From NCBI RefSeq assembly GCF_918698085.1, contig NZ_CAKKLP010000003.1, positions 62,001 to 126,000 of the forward strand: a stretch of 64,000 nucleotides of DNA, given 5' to 3'. This document shows, piece by piece, positions 52,519-60,698 of this stretch (within the stretch, counting starts at the first letter, position 1; every line of letters begins with the position of its first letter). The notes under the pieces were generated by a model. It had not been told where the DNA came from. It saw only the letters and a program-made list of their open reading frames with translations, and ran no database searches. The translations under genes were made by a program, and so were the position numbers. Source of the DNA: Chryseobacterium sp. Bi04 (lineage in GTDB: Bacteria; Bacteroidota; Bacteroidia; Flavobacteriales; Weeksellaceae).

Positions 52519-54002
52519 AATTTTGTGTTTTTACTCAATAATTTACCTTGTGTAAAGCCAAAGCACATGGCGGTTTCATAACCCGGACCTCCTGCCCAGG
52601 TGCTGACTAATTTAATTTTGTCATTGGGGAAGTCACTAAGCAGGTTTAAATTGGTTCTGGGGAGCATTTTATAGGCAAAAGCAGAGCCTTTGGTAGCAAG
52701 AGTAAATTTGTAATTTGTTTTTGGTGTTGATGATTCTGTATAGATCAGTTTTCCTTCCAGTTTTGGAAATGTCTTAAGGGCTCTTTTTATAAACTTATCC
52801 TGAATTTTTTGTTTTCTGGCAGTATATTCTTCCTCTGAAAGATGAAACCATCGGTCTCCATGATCCAGCATGACAAGCTGGATGACATAGCCGCCGGCAG
52901 GATCAAACCTATGGTAATTACTTATGCTCAGGGTAAAAAGATCATAATATCTGTCATTTTCAAAGTCTTCTTTCGTAAAATCGTCTCCTGAATCTGAAAC
53001 CAAAAGGTATTCGGGTGAAAATATGTCAACTTCTTCCGGAGGAACCGAGATCACAATGTATACACAAAAATGTCCCCAGCCCACCTCAAAATTATTGATA
53101 ACACTTTGGAAGCGGTCTGTATATTCCTGTTTATTCAGCATTTTCAGCACATCTTCCGGAGGGCAGGTAGCAATTACATTTTTTGCCCGGATCATATTTT
53201 TCCGGGTTTTGACGAGCATATATTCATTATGGTCTTCCATTTCATAGACCGGGTTCTTTTTTAACAGAATCCCCCCGCGATTGACAAATTCTTTAAGCAA
53301 TACATCGGAGAGATGCTGTCCTGTCCCTTTTACATAGGCCTGGCCTCCATAAAACATAGCATACAGACAGTGAAGAAAATAAAAAGCATTCACTTCATTG
53401 GAAATAGACCCCGAATAGATGGCAATAGGACTGAGAACTTCAATGATATCATTTCCTTTAAATATCGTTTCAAAATATTGACGTGCTGTTATTTTAGAGA
53501 GACCCCTGCTTTCTCTTAAAATATCTTTGTTGATGGTATACTCGTTCATCAGTCTTCTGAAAAACATATAATGTTGGTATCCATGGGTTTCTATGTCTTT
53601 AAAAAGCCTTTCTATTCCGGTGATTTCGTCCGGAAAGTATGTTGTAAGAGTCTCTTTAATTTCATTCGGTTCTGAAGGAATTCTGATAAAATTGCCTCTA
53701 TACACTACGGTTCCGATTTCTTCATGCAGATGAAATTCTTCCAGCAGAGAATGAAGTTCCAGTCTTTTTAGAGTATTCCAAAGGTTGCCTACATGCTCTC
53801 TGAGCCCGCTTACTTTATGCTGGCTACAGTCAAAAATGAATTTTCTTTTGTTTCTGTAAAAATTGGTAGCATAGCCGCCTACTTTATGATGTGCCTCGCT
53901 AATGACGACAGAGCGTCCCTCTGTGGCAGCTGTTAAGCCGTATGTTAAACCACAGAGACCCGCTCCAATCACCAAATCATCGACATCAATATTGTCAATC
54001 AT
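52515..54002 (-). CDS. CrtI-like FAD-dependent oxidoreductase
   Basis: This is a 495-residue protein. The N-terminal FAD-binding motif is DDLVIGAGLCGLTYGLTAATEG followed by SEAHHKVGGYATNFYRNKRKF. The C-terminal FAD segment is LVSTWAGGPGYETAMCFGFTQGKLLSK. It fits the phytoene desaturase / amine-oxidase superfamily, but the nearest characterised enzyme cannot be told. It may desaturate or oxidise the acyl chain while it is on the carrier protein. It is the second gene of the operon, 98 bp after the carrier protein. Confidence 0.88.
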   Translation of the reverse strand: MIDNIDVDDLVIGAGLCGLTYGLTAATEGRSVVISEAHHKVGGYATNFYRNKRKFIFDCSQHKVSGLREHVGNLWNTLKRLELHSLLEEFHLHEEIGTVVYRGNFIRIPSEPNEIKETLTTYFPDEITGIERLFKDIETHGYQHYMFFRRLMNEYTINKDILRESRGLSKITARQYFETIFKGNDIIEVLSPIAIYSGSISNEVNAFYFLHCLYAMFYGGQAYVKGTGQHLSDVLLKEFVNRGGILLKKNPVYEMEDHNEYMLVKTRKNMIRAKNVIATCPPEDVLKMLNKQEYTDRFQSVINNFEVGWGHFCVYIVISVPPEEVDIFSPEYLLVSDSGDDFTKEDFENDRYYDLFTLSISNYHRFDPAGGYVIQLVMLDHGDRWFHLSEEEYTARKQKIQDKFIKRALKTFPKLEGKLIYTESSTPKTNYKFTLATKGSAFAYKMLPRTNLNLLSDFPNDKIKLVSTWAGGPGYETAMCFGFTQGKLLSKNTKL

Positions 54003-54100
54003 ATTTTGTGTTGGTTTGTTACAATAAGTTGATTTTGATATATTATTTTATTCCCTACCTGTTCATATTTTAAACAAAATAGAAATAAAAAGTCAAGATT

Positions 54101-54349
54101 TTAGCTTGCTAATTCTTCTTCCAAAACTTTAACAATATCCTTTGGGGTAGTCATATTAGCCAAAAGCTCTTCATCAAGGCTGACCTGAAAATTTCTTTCC
54201 AGTTCTACCAACACTTCAAGCCCCATGAGGGAAGTCATTCCCATATCGTGTAGCAGATTGGTATCCGGCTGAATTTCCTTCGGATTACATTCCGTAATAT
54301 CACCTAAAATCTCGTACACTTTTTCGAATAATTTTTCTTGATTTTCCAT
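54101..54349 (-). CDS. Acyl carrier protein
   Basis: This is an 82-residue four-helix protein with the phosphopantetheine site Ser40 in LHDMGMTSLMGLEVLVELE (the usual DSL motif appears as TSL). It has an acidic surface and the FQVSLDEELLANMTTPKDIV helix 3-4 region. It is the first gene of the operon and the only carrier protein seen. It should hold the growing chain for the ketosynthase, reductase, dehydratase and oxidising enzymes. A dedicated phosphopantetheinyl transferase and loading ligase are not present here. Confidence 0.93.
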   Translation of the reverse strand: MENQEKLFEKVYEILGDITECNPKEIQPDTNLLHDMGMTSLMGLEVLVELERNFQVSLDEELLANMTTPKDIVKVLEEELAS

Positions 54350-54405
54350 AATTTATATTTTAATTTATTATAATGAATGCTTTACTATAGCATAAAAGCA
54401 ATTGA

Positions 54406-54426
54406 TTAGTATAAGTTTTATACTAA
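54406..54426. promoter_or_regulatory. Perfect 9-bp inverted repeat in the operon leader
   Basis: TTAGTATAA, spacer GTT, TTATACTAA: a perfect inverted repeat 57 bp upstream of the carrier-protein ATG, inside the predicted transcript. It may be an operator or an RNA hairpin; no regulator gene lies next to it. Confidence 0.5.
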
Positions 54427-54712
54427 TGCCGATTGTACAATTATAAGTTGGCTGTATTTATCTTTCTATAATGATTCAAATACTTATAATATGATTATGG
54501 ATGGGGGCGAGGCTGATGTATTCGTTTTATGAAAACAAACTATCCTCACACCTTGTCATATATGATTTTCTAATAAAAATAAAGGATAATTACAGACTAA
54601 ACTTACTTTAAGTTGTTAGTGTCTGTTTATAAAAGAATATATTCCATCTGTTTGGGAACCAGATAGGGGGAACTGTTTTTTTTGTGTTTCATTATTTGTT
54701 GGTTTTGTTTGA

Positions 54713-54743
54713 CAAATATACTATACTCAAAACAATTGACAAA
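54713..54743 (-). promoter_or_regulatory. Consensus promoter of the polyketide-like operon
   Basis: On the minus strand, TTTG (54743-54740), 19 bp, then TATATTTG (54720-54713) match the Bacteroidota promoter exactly. Transcription would start near 54706, giving a 5' leader of about 355 nt before the carrier-protein gene. Of the 641 bp between that gene and 54991, this promoter and the inverted repeat are the only features I can support. Confidence 0.72.
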
Positions 54744-54990
54744 GAAAATAAGTAACTTTATAGTGAAATAATAACCAAATAAATAAATATTTTTTTGTAT
54801 CAATTTTTATTTAAGCTGTTTTTTTTAATTGTATTTATTTTTTTCCAAAATATTATAATTTTCAAGTATATTTTTCTTTATAATACAAAATGCCTAATGT
54901 TGAAAACAGCATGAATTATGCATGTTATGTTGAAAATTTTACTATAATAATATGCTTGTAGTTATTTGAAATCCGAATCTGTATAATTGC

Positions 54991-55107
54991 TTACCTCAAT
55001 GAAGTTCTGATAACCTGAGTGTAGAATTCAACCGTTTTATCAATATCTGCAACGGTTAATACGAGATGGTCTATGTTTTTTATTTCTATAATTTCCTTTT
55101 TTAACAT
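54991..55107 (-). pseudogene. Remnant of a VOC/glyoxalase-family gene
   Basis: A 38-codon frame reads NIDHLVLTVADIDKTVEFYTQVI, the first strand and helix of vicinal-oxygen-chelate proteins, then breaks off at RTSLR and a stop. Intact members run to about 120 residues. The following 270 bp show no continuation, so it is a truncated relic. The metal-binding first His is present (DHLV). Confidence 0.7.
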
Positions 55108-55180
55108 CCCTGATATTATTTACAGATAGATATTGTTTTTTAATTTTAAAATAATAGTTTTACATCAATTAATTAATCAA

Positions 55181-55390
55181 ATGAACTGGATCTTGCCCTA
55201 TCTTTTTTTTATCCTTACCCTTACCATATTTGCGGGAATTTCTTACCTGGTGATGCGTCTTTTTAAAAGATGGACTCAAAAAAGTAAATATGCCTTTTAT
55301 TTAAATGCTTTGGTATTTATCAGTTCATTTCTTTTGATTCTTTTCACTGCCTTCATTATTTTCTTTATGAATCTTAATCTTAGCCGATAA
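55181..55390 (+). CDS. Small two-helix membrane protein, hypothetical
   Basis: This is a 69-residue protein from the ATG giving MNWILPYLFFILTLTIFAGISYLVMRLF, with a second hydrophobic helix (FYLNALVFISSFLLILFTAFIIFF). Its last 66 nt overlap the 3' end of the convergent DUF2306 gene. The membrane pattern and the good start suggest a real protein, but the overlap lowers confidence. Confidence 0.5.
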   Translation: MNWILPYLFFILTLTIFAGISYLVMRLFKRWTQKSKYAFYLNALVFISSFLLILFTAFIIFFMNLNLSR

Positions 55391-56020
55391 AGGAGTTTTT
55401 TTTCTAAAAACTAAGCATGCGATGAATAAATTGATGAATAGGGCCAACCATACATTGATCCCATAAAAAAGCTCATAATCATGATATTCTTCATTATAAA
55501 AAAGGTTTTTAATGATTCTGAAAGTAAGGGCCGTTGTAGTAACGGCATAACTTAAAATCATATAGTTTTGATGGCTGATTATCTTTCCTTTTTTGATCGA
55601 AAGAATTGCTGCTATGGTAAAATAGGCCCAGAGAATATCCTGTATCAGAAATCCTGCAATTCCGATTAAACCTCCGTTAGAGAACAGTCCGAGGATAAAA
55701 CAGGCTGGGACATTGATGATAAGGATATTATAAACATACATCTTGCCTATGATTGTATGGAGTTTTCTGTTCTCAGCCAGGAAACGGCTGGAAAACTGCG
55801 TTAAGCCAGCTAAAAGACAAAGCGTAACAGAAAAGACATGGATGTAAAAAAAAGCCAGCCAGTATGGGTTTCCGACTACCTGCTGCTTAAACATAAGAAA
55901 GCCCACGTCTTTTTCAAAACTCGTATACTGGGAAATTGTTTTCAGCATGAGAATACTGAAAATAAGTACTGAAAACAGAGCCAGGATTTTAAAAATGGTT
56001 ATTCGTAAAGCCTTGTTCAT
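55325..56020 (-). CDS. DUF2306-like multi-pass membrane protein
   Basis: This is a 231-residue protein with about six to seven transmembrane helices, for example ALFSVLIFSILMLKTI and AFFYIHVFSVTLCLLAGLTQF. The family has the motif HxxxG and HxxIGKMYVYNILIINVPACFILG around a central helix, and SHQNYMILSYAVTTTALTFRI near the end. The His-bearing helices resemble haem-binding membrane proteins, but the function is unknown. The 3' end overlaps the convergent small ORF. Confidence 0.8.
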   Translation of the reverse strand: MNKALRITIFKILALFSVLIFSILMLKTISQYTSFEKDVGFLMFKQQVVGNPYWLAFFYIHVFSVTLCLLAGLTQFSSRFLAENRKLHTIIGKMYVYNILIINVPACFILGLFSNGGLIGIAGFLIQDILWAYFTIAAILSIKKGKIISHQNYMILSYAVTTTALTFRIIKNLFYNEEYHDYELFYGINVWLALFINLFIACLVFRKKTPLSAKIKIHKENNEGSEKNQKK

Positions 56021-56094
56021 TAATACTTAATCGTTGTGCAGGTTATCATTGAAAATAGGATGATTGGGAGTATCATTCTCAGTAATTATTTTTG

Positions 56095-56676
56095 TTATAA
56101 AATACTTTTAATCCGTAAGTGCTGGAGCAACATCATTGTTTTGGCATCATTGATTTCTCCTGAATCTACCATTTTGAGAGCTTTTTCAAAAGACAATTCC
56201 AATACTTCAATGTTTTCTCCCTCTTCTTCAAGACCGCCGCCATCAGCGATTTTCATTTCATCAGAATATTCAGCGATGAAGAAATAAAGAATTTCTGTTA
56301 CAGAACCTGGCGACATATAAGCCTGAAATACTTTTTCAACTTTAGAAATTTTATATCCTGTTTCCTCTTCCGTTTCCCTTTTGATACAGTCTTCGGGGTT
56401 GTCATTATCCAAAAGGCCGGCACAGGCCTCAATAAGCATTCCTGTTGAATTCCCGTTAATATAGGTAGGCAAACGGAACTGTCTTGTCAGAATAACAGTA
56501 TGGGAAGATGTATTGTAAAGCAGGATGACAGCCCCATTTCCTCTGTCGTAAGCTTCTCTGCTTTGGGTTTCTGTAGTTCCGTCCTTTTTTAGAATGGTAT
56601 AAGTAACTTTGTTTAAAGTATACCAGTTATCTGACAGGATCTCTGTTTTTAGAATAGTAATATTAGGATTTTGCAT
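56095..56676 (-). CDS. Nudix hydrolase (NudK-like)
   Basis: The protein has 193 residues from the ATG giving MQNPNITILKTEILSDNWYTL; an ATG 17 codons upstream lies inside the previous gene. The Nudix box is AGLLDNDNPEDCIKRETEEETGYKI, with the RE-x2-EE core. NSTGMLIEACAG precedes it, and the AYMSPGSVTEILYFFIAEY tail is that of NudK/ADP-sugar pyrophosphatases. It cleaves GDP-mannose or ADP-ribose-like compounds. Its start overlaps the previous gene by 14 nt. Confidence 0.9.
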   Translation of the reverse strand: MQNPNITILKTEILSDNWYTLNKVTYTILKKDGTTETQSREAYDRGNGAVILLYNTSSHTVILTRQFRLPTYINGNSTGMLIEACAGLLDNDNPEDCIKRETEEETGYKISKVEKVFQAYMSPGSVTEILYFFIAEYSDEMKIADGGGLEEEGENIEVLELSFEKALKMVDSGEINDAKTMMLLQHLRIKSIL

Positions 56677-57034
56677 TGGGTATTTCTTCTGTGTTATAAT
56701 AAATTTTAAGGCCTTTTTCTTTAGCAATTCTCACATCTTTATCAGCTCCTTTTGAAGCTCCTTGTATCCGAAAAATGGCATCACATTTTTCTAAAATACG
56801 GTGAGCCGCCGGATATTGTATCTCCTGCCATGCCTCATCCCCAATCTGGGTAGAGCCCGCAAGACTGATTAATGGCAATGCGAGCCATTCTCCAATGATA
56901 GGGATATGTCCTTTTCTGAAAATAGGAAGTGCTGCAGCTTCAAGGTTATGGAGGTTTTGCTGAATCAGTTCCGGATCATCATTTGTCCCACTGCGATAGG
57001 GACCTGCAATAAGTATAAGCATATTTTTTTGCAT
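56663..57034 (-). CDS. DUF4406-like nucleoside deoxyribosyltransferase-fold protein
   Basis: This is a 123-residue protein. LILIAGPYRSGTNDDPELIQQN and ALPIFRKGHIPIIGEWLALPL are the N-terminal signature, and CDAIFRIQGASKGADKDVRIAKEKGLKIYYN the C-terminal one, of the nucleoside 2-deoxyribosyltransferase-like DUF4406 family. Its end overlaps the Nudix gene start, and both act on nucleotide-type compounds, so a shared salvage or clean-up role is plausible. Confidence 0.82.
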   Translation of the reverse strand: MQKNMLILIAGPYRSGTNDDPELIQQNLHNLEAAALPIFRKGHIPIIGEWLALPLISLAGSTQIGDEAWQEIQYPAAHRILEKCDAIFRIQGASKGADKDVRIAKEKGLKIYYNTEEIPNAKS

Positions 57035-57073
57035 AAAATAACGGAACTTACAAGGTAAAAAAAATAATGTAGA

Positions 57074-57665
57074 TTAAGAGATGTTATTTTTCTGTTTATT
57101 TATTTTTATGGTACTTAAAAACTCTGGAGTAACGCCCAGATATGAAGCAATTTGTTTTTTGAGTAACCCGTTGGGCAGCCAGAGGATATTTTTGGAGAAA
57201 GCTGTCATATCGTTCTTCTGCTGAAAGAGAAAGGTTCTCAATAATGCGGAGCTGCTCTCTTATATAGGCATTTTGCATCATAATTCTAAAGAATCTTTCA
57301 AACTTCGGTATTTTAAGGTACAGCTCATCGAGGCTGTCTTTTTGTAACTGCAAAATAACACTGTCTTCCAGAGCTTCAATGTTCAGCATGGCGGGTTGTT
57401 GGTTGATGAAACAGAACATGTCGGTAATCCACCAATCAGAAACAGCAAACATAATGGTAGATTCTTTTCCTGCAGCATCCATATAGAATGCTCTAAGAAC
57501 ACCGGACTGAACAAAACTGATTTCTTTGCAGACTTGTTGCTGTTTTAAAATCAGTTCTTTTTTCTGAACCTTTTTCTCTTTTAATAAGGAAATAAAATAG
57601 GAAATTTCCTGTCCGCTAAGTGAAATATGTCTGGATATATTTTTTAGAATTAAAAGGTTTTCCAT
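57074..57665 (-). pseudogene. Crp/Fnr-family regulator with a frameshifted DNA-binding domain
   Basis: The frame from 57665 reads a normal jelly-roll domain (KELILKQQQVCKEISFVQSGVLRAFYMD; VSDWWITDMFCF) up to RYDSFLQKYP. It then diverges into TNCFISGRYSRVFKYHKNK and stops at 57096. Shifting by one nt at about 57177 gives WLPNGLLKKQIASYLGVTPEFLSTIKINK, the expected helix-turn-helix, ending at 57074. One extra C in the CCTCTGG stretch explains it. As written, the protein (189 residues) would lack a working DNA-binding helix. This is a true lesion or a one-base sequence error. Confidence 0.85.
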
Positions 57666-57696
57666 ATAGAACTACTAAAGATTGTTATCGCTTATT

Positions 57697-58599
57697 TCAC
57701 TTTAATAAGTCTTTCAGGGCTTCTTTAAGGTCCGGGAACTTAAACTGAAATCCTGCATCCTGAATTTTCTGTGAAGAAGCCCTTGATCCTTCCAATATAG
57801 CCGTAGCGAGTTCCCCAAAAAGAAGCTTTAAAACAAAAGCAGGAACATTAGGCATCAGTAAGGGTTTTTTGAGCACTTCAGCGATCTTTCCGGTCAGTTC
57901 ACTATTGGTGGTATGCTGTGGGGAAACGGCATTATAAGCACCGTGAACAGAGGAGTGGCTTAAAGCAAACTCATACATTGAACAGATATCTTCAATATGA
58001 ATCCACGGCATATATTGTTTTCCACTGCCCAAAGGAGATCCTATGCAATATTGAATAGGAGGAACCATTTTTTTTAATGCCCCATCTTTTTCAGAAAGTA
58101 CAACAGCCGTGCGGATTTTAACTACTCTTTCTGCAAGGTTATGCTCTTCGAAATGATCGGCAGCTCTTTCCCATAAAACAACCACCTCACTTAAAAAATC
58201 ATTTCCCGGCTGATCCTTTTCGGTATATATTTTTTCAGTCGTTTGAGTTCCATAGAAATTAATACCTGAAGCTGAAATAAAGGATTTAAGTTTGATCCCT
58301 TTCTTTTTTAAAGTATTCTGAAGCAATGCCGCAGAATCCACCCTACTGGAGATTAATTCCTTTTTTCTTTCATCAGTCCATCGCTTTTCTGAAATATTGG
58401 CACCCGCCAGATGAATGATATGGGAGACATTTTCCAAAGAAGACTCATCTATTGTCTTCTTTGTGACATCCCATTCATATTCATTACCGTGCTTCTTTTT
58501 TCGGGTAAGAAACCTTAGACTATATTCATTTTCTAATTTTTTTGCGAGTTCCCGGGCAATCATACCGCTGGCTCCTGTAATCAGAACAATTTCTTTCAT
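57697..58599 (-). CDS. TIGR01777-type epimerase (SulA-like SDR)
   Basis: This is a 300-residue extended short-chain dehydrogenase. The NAD motif is VLITGASGMIARELAKKL and the substrate region is HIIHLAGANISEKRWTDERKKELISSRVDSA. SGINFYGTQTTEKIYTE replaces the usual YxxxK by the family's GxYG-like segment, and the C-terminal domain ends FPDLKEALKDLL. These are family-typical and the substrate is unknown. It lies 28 nt after the zinc-ribbon gene, in one run of minus-strand genes. Confidence 0.9.
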   Translation of the reverse strand: MKEIVLITGASGMIARELAKKLENEYSLRFLTRKKKHGNEYEWDVTKKTIDESSLENVSHIIHLAGANISEKRWTDERKKELISSRVDSAALLQNTLKKKGIKLKSFISASGINFYGTQTTEKIYTEKDQPGNDFLSEVVVLWERAADHFEEHNLAERVVKIRTAVVLSEKDGALKKMVPPIQYCIGSPLGSGKQYMPWIHIEDICSMYEFALSHSSVHGAYNAVSPQHTTNSELTGKIAEVLKKPLLMPNVPAFVLKLLFGELATAILEGSRASSQKIQDAGFQFKFPDLKEALKDLLK

Positions 58600-58627
58600 A
58601 TTTATATCGTTTGTTGGTGTAGGAAGA

Positions 58628-58972
58628 TTATGCCTGATTTCTTACAATCAGTATAAAATCATCTTCCAAAAGCCTGTATCCGTAATCATAAATAAATTTG
58701 TATTCAGATCCGTTTTTATAGACTTTCATATTGGTGAAATAATCGAAGTCAAAACCTAAGCCATCCAGTTTAGATCTTGCTACTTTAGTTTTGCCATCAG
58801 TATTTATTTCTACAAGGATACGATAATTCTTGCGGAGCTTGTTGTTTACATTCCGCATCAGATTGGTAGAATCTTTATTCTGTTTATTATTATAGGCGTT
58901 CCGGCAGGCATCATTACAGAACTTTTTGTCAGACCTTCCGATGATCTTTTCGCCACATTCCAGGCAGTTCAT
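58628..58972 (-). CDS. Small zinc-ribbon protein, hypothetical
   Basis: This is a 114-residue protein. The N-terminal zinc ribbon is MNCLECGEKIIGRSDKKFCNDACRNAYNN, with Cys3, Cys6, Cys19 and Cys23. The C-terminal half has YFTNMKVYKNGSEYKFIYDYGYRLLEDDFILIV. It belongs to a Bacteroidota DUF2116-type group with unknown function. It is five nt downstream of the HPP gene. Confidence 0.8.
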   Translation of the reverse strand: MNCLECGEKIIGRSDKKFCNDACRNAYNNKQNKDSTNLMRNVNNKLRKNYRILVEINTDGKTKVARSKLDGLGFDFDYFTNMKVYKNGSEYKFIYDYGYRLLEDDFILIVRNQA

Positions 58973-58977
58973 ACTAT

Positions 58978-59571
58978 TTATTTTGTGTGTTTGGTATGTC
59001 TTTTCTTTAACAATCTTATAAATCTGCTGTGGGAAGGATAGCTTCTGTTGCGGGTTATATTATTGAAGAATAATGCCACAATCAGCAGGATAATACATCC
59101 TGTTAAAACAGGAGAGATAACGTACCAGTACCCTAATTCAGGTATTTTCCCGGTGGAACTTACAGCAATAAGGGCTGTCGCGCCGCCTGGTGGGTGCAGA
59201 GTTTTGGTATACTGCATAATGACAATGGAAAAAGCTACGGCCAATGGAGCAGAGAGCCAGATGATATCCGGAACAAGTTTATACACTGTAACACCTACAA
59301 GAGCTGATAAAACATGTCCGCCTATCAGATTTCTGGGTTGAGCCAAAGGACTCTGAATAGCTCCATAAATAAGAACACTGGAGGCTCCAAAAGAACCTAT
59401 AAGGAATATATTTTCTGTCTCAGCTAAAGAATGGGACTGGATGAATGCAATAAGCCCAATCCCAAAAAAGGCACCCAAAAATGACCAGAAATGCTCTTTG
59501 TAATCAACCAGCGTTTCTTTATAGATCACATACTTTGAGACTCTAAACGTTCTTTTTATGGTCTTCTTCAT
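58978..59571 (-). CDS. HPP-family membrane protein
   Basis: This is a 197-residue protein with four transmembrane helices. The family-defining HPPGGATALIAVSSTGKIPELGYWYVISPVL includes the H-P-P motif. GSFGASSVLIYGAIQSPLAQPRNLIGGHVLSALVG is the first conserved block. Relatives in cyanobacteria and plants have been linked to nitrite transport; the substrate here is unknown. It follows the arginase-family gene with no spacer. Confidence 0.88.
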   Translation of the reverse strand: MKKTIKRTFRVSKYVIYKETLVDYKEHFWSFLGAFFGIGLIAFIQSHSLAETENIFLIGSFGASSVLIYGAIQSPLAQPRNLIGGHVLSALVGVTVYKLVPDIIWLSAPLAVAFSIVIMQYTKTLHPPGGATALIAVSSTGKIPELGYWYVISPVLTGCIILLIVALFFNNITRNRSYPSHSRFIRLLKKRHTKHTK

Positions 59572-60477
59572 TTAGTCTTCTTTATTTTTTATAATTTGAA
59601 TTAATTTTTCTACAAAAACCTGGGTATAAAACCCATCTTTATCATAATCGGGATCTAAAATGGTGATCTCTATTCCAAAACAATCAGGATGATGAATCAG
59701 TGGAATCAGCATTTCCTGCAGATCATCATAGCTTATTCCATCTTCCATTCTGCTGTCTACTGCCGGCATGATTTCATCTTTTAAAACATCCACATCGAAA
59801 TGGATAAAGAAACCATCCAGCTTTTTTTCAGCTGTCATTTTCAAAAAGTCCTCAGCAGTTTTTCTGAATCCGTTTTTCCTGAGATTTTCAAGGTCATAAT
59901 AATGAATGTTGGAATTGATGATCTGGCTGACATATTCCTCGTCATCTGTTTCTGCATTACCGTTACAAAAGATGTTTTCTTCAAGGAAGTAGGGCTTAAG
60001 ACCATCAATATTGGTCAGTTTTTCATGCCCAATCCCAGAAACTATCGCAAGATCCATTCCTGCAACACCTCCGGTTTCTGATAATTGTGGCGTGATAAAA
60101 TCGGTATGACCATCAAGATAAAAAAGTCCGAAGTTTCCCAGTTTTTTTAATGCAACTGCGGTTCCGATCAGAATACTGCAATCTCCACCAAGAATGATAT
60201 TGAGTATGCTTTTATCATAATTTTTCAGCATAAGGTCAGCATGCTTTTTAGCATATTCAATAATAGCATCTGCATTTTTAACCCCTGAGTCTTCATCGAA
60301 ATCCATGGCATATTCTGGAGCTTCCAGTCTGAAAATATGTTGAGGGCCAATTCTTTTATGAAAATCAAATTTTCTGAGCCAATCCGGAAGTTTTCTGACT
60401 CCGGGCTCAGTCTCATGATCCTTTTTTGTAAGTCCTAAATTAAGAGGAAACTCAAAAATATTGATATCCCTTTTCAT
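59572..60477 (-). CDS. Arginase/agmatinase-family hydrolase
   Basis: The protein has 301 residues from the ATG giving MKRDINIFEFPLNLGLTKK; a TTG five codons earlier is less likely. Binuclear Mn motifs are LGGDCSILIG, YLDGHTDF and HFDVDVLKDEIMPAVDSRMEDG, with the second carboxylate segment IEITILDPDYDKDG. The usual GGDHS reads GGDCS, so the first His is Cys. The other ligands are present. The substrate may be arginine, agmatine, formiminoglutamate or another guanidino compound, and the change argues against assuming classical arginase activity. Confidence 0.85.
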   Translation of the reverse strand: MKRDINIFEFPLNLGLTKKDHETEPGVRKLPDWLRKFDFHKRIGPQHIFRLEAPEYAMDFDEDSGVKNADAIIEYAKKHADLMLKNYDKSILNIILGGDCSILIGTAVALKKLGNFGLFYLDGHTDFITPQLSETGGVAGMDLAIVSGIGHEKLTNIDGLKPYFLEENIFCNGNAETDDEEYVSQIINSNIHYYDLENLRKNGFRKTAEDFLKMTAEKKLDGFFIHFDVDVLKDEIMPAVDSRMEDGISYDDLQEMLIPLIHHPDCFGIEITILDPDYDKDGFYTQVFVEKLIQIIKNKED

Positions 60478-60698
60478 AATGAATTTTGACAAAGGTACGG
60501 AATTATCCGTTTGTAAATGGATAGTATTGAGAAAGCTAATTGTTTTCTTTAAGGAAGCTGATTTAAGCTTTTTCTGATTGTAACCCTGAACTGCCAGTAC
60601 TTCATATTAAATTTTAATGAAAATGACTAAATTCACGTATTATTGAATTATATATAATCATAAAGTAATATGTTAAATTAAATCAAAAGAAAATCACC

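Noticed and set aside
45939-54349. Flexirubin or aryl-polyene cluster
   Set aside because: No DarA/DarB-type synthase, ammonia lyase, acyltransferase, outer-membrane lipoprotein carrier or exporter genes are seen, and an AurF-like enzyme is not part of those clusters.
54350-54990. Possible small genes in the long gap upstream of the carrier protein
   Set aside because: No frame with a good start, ribosome site or recognisable sequence was found on either strand.
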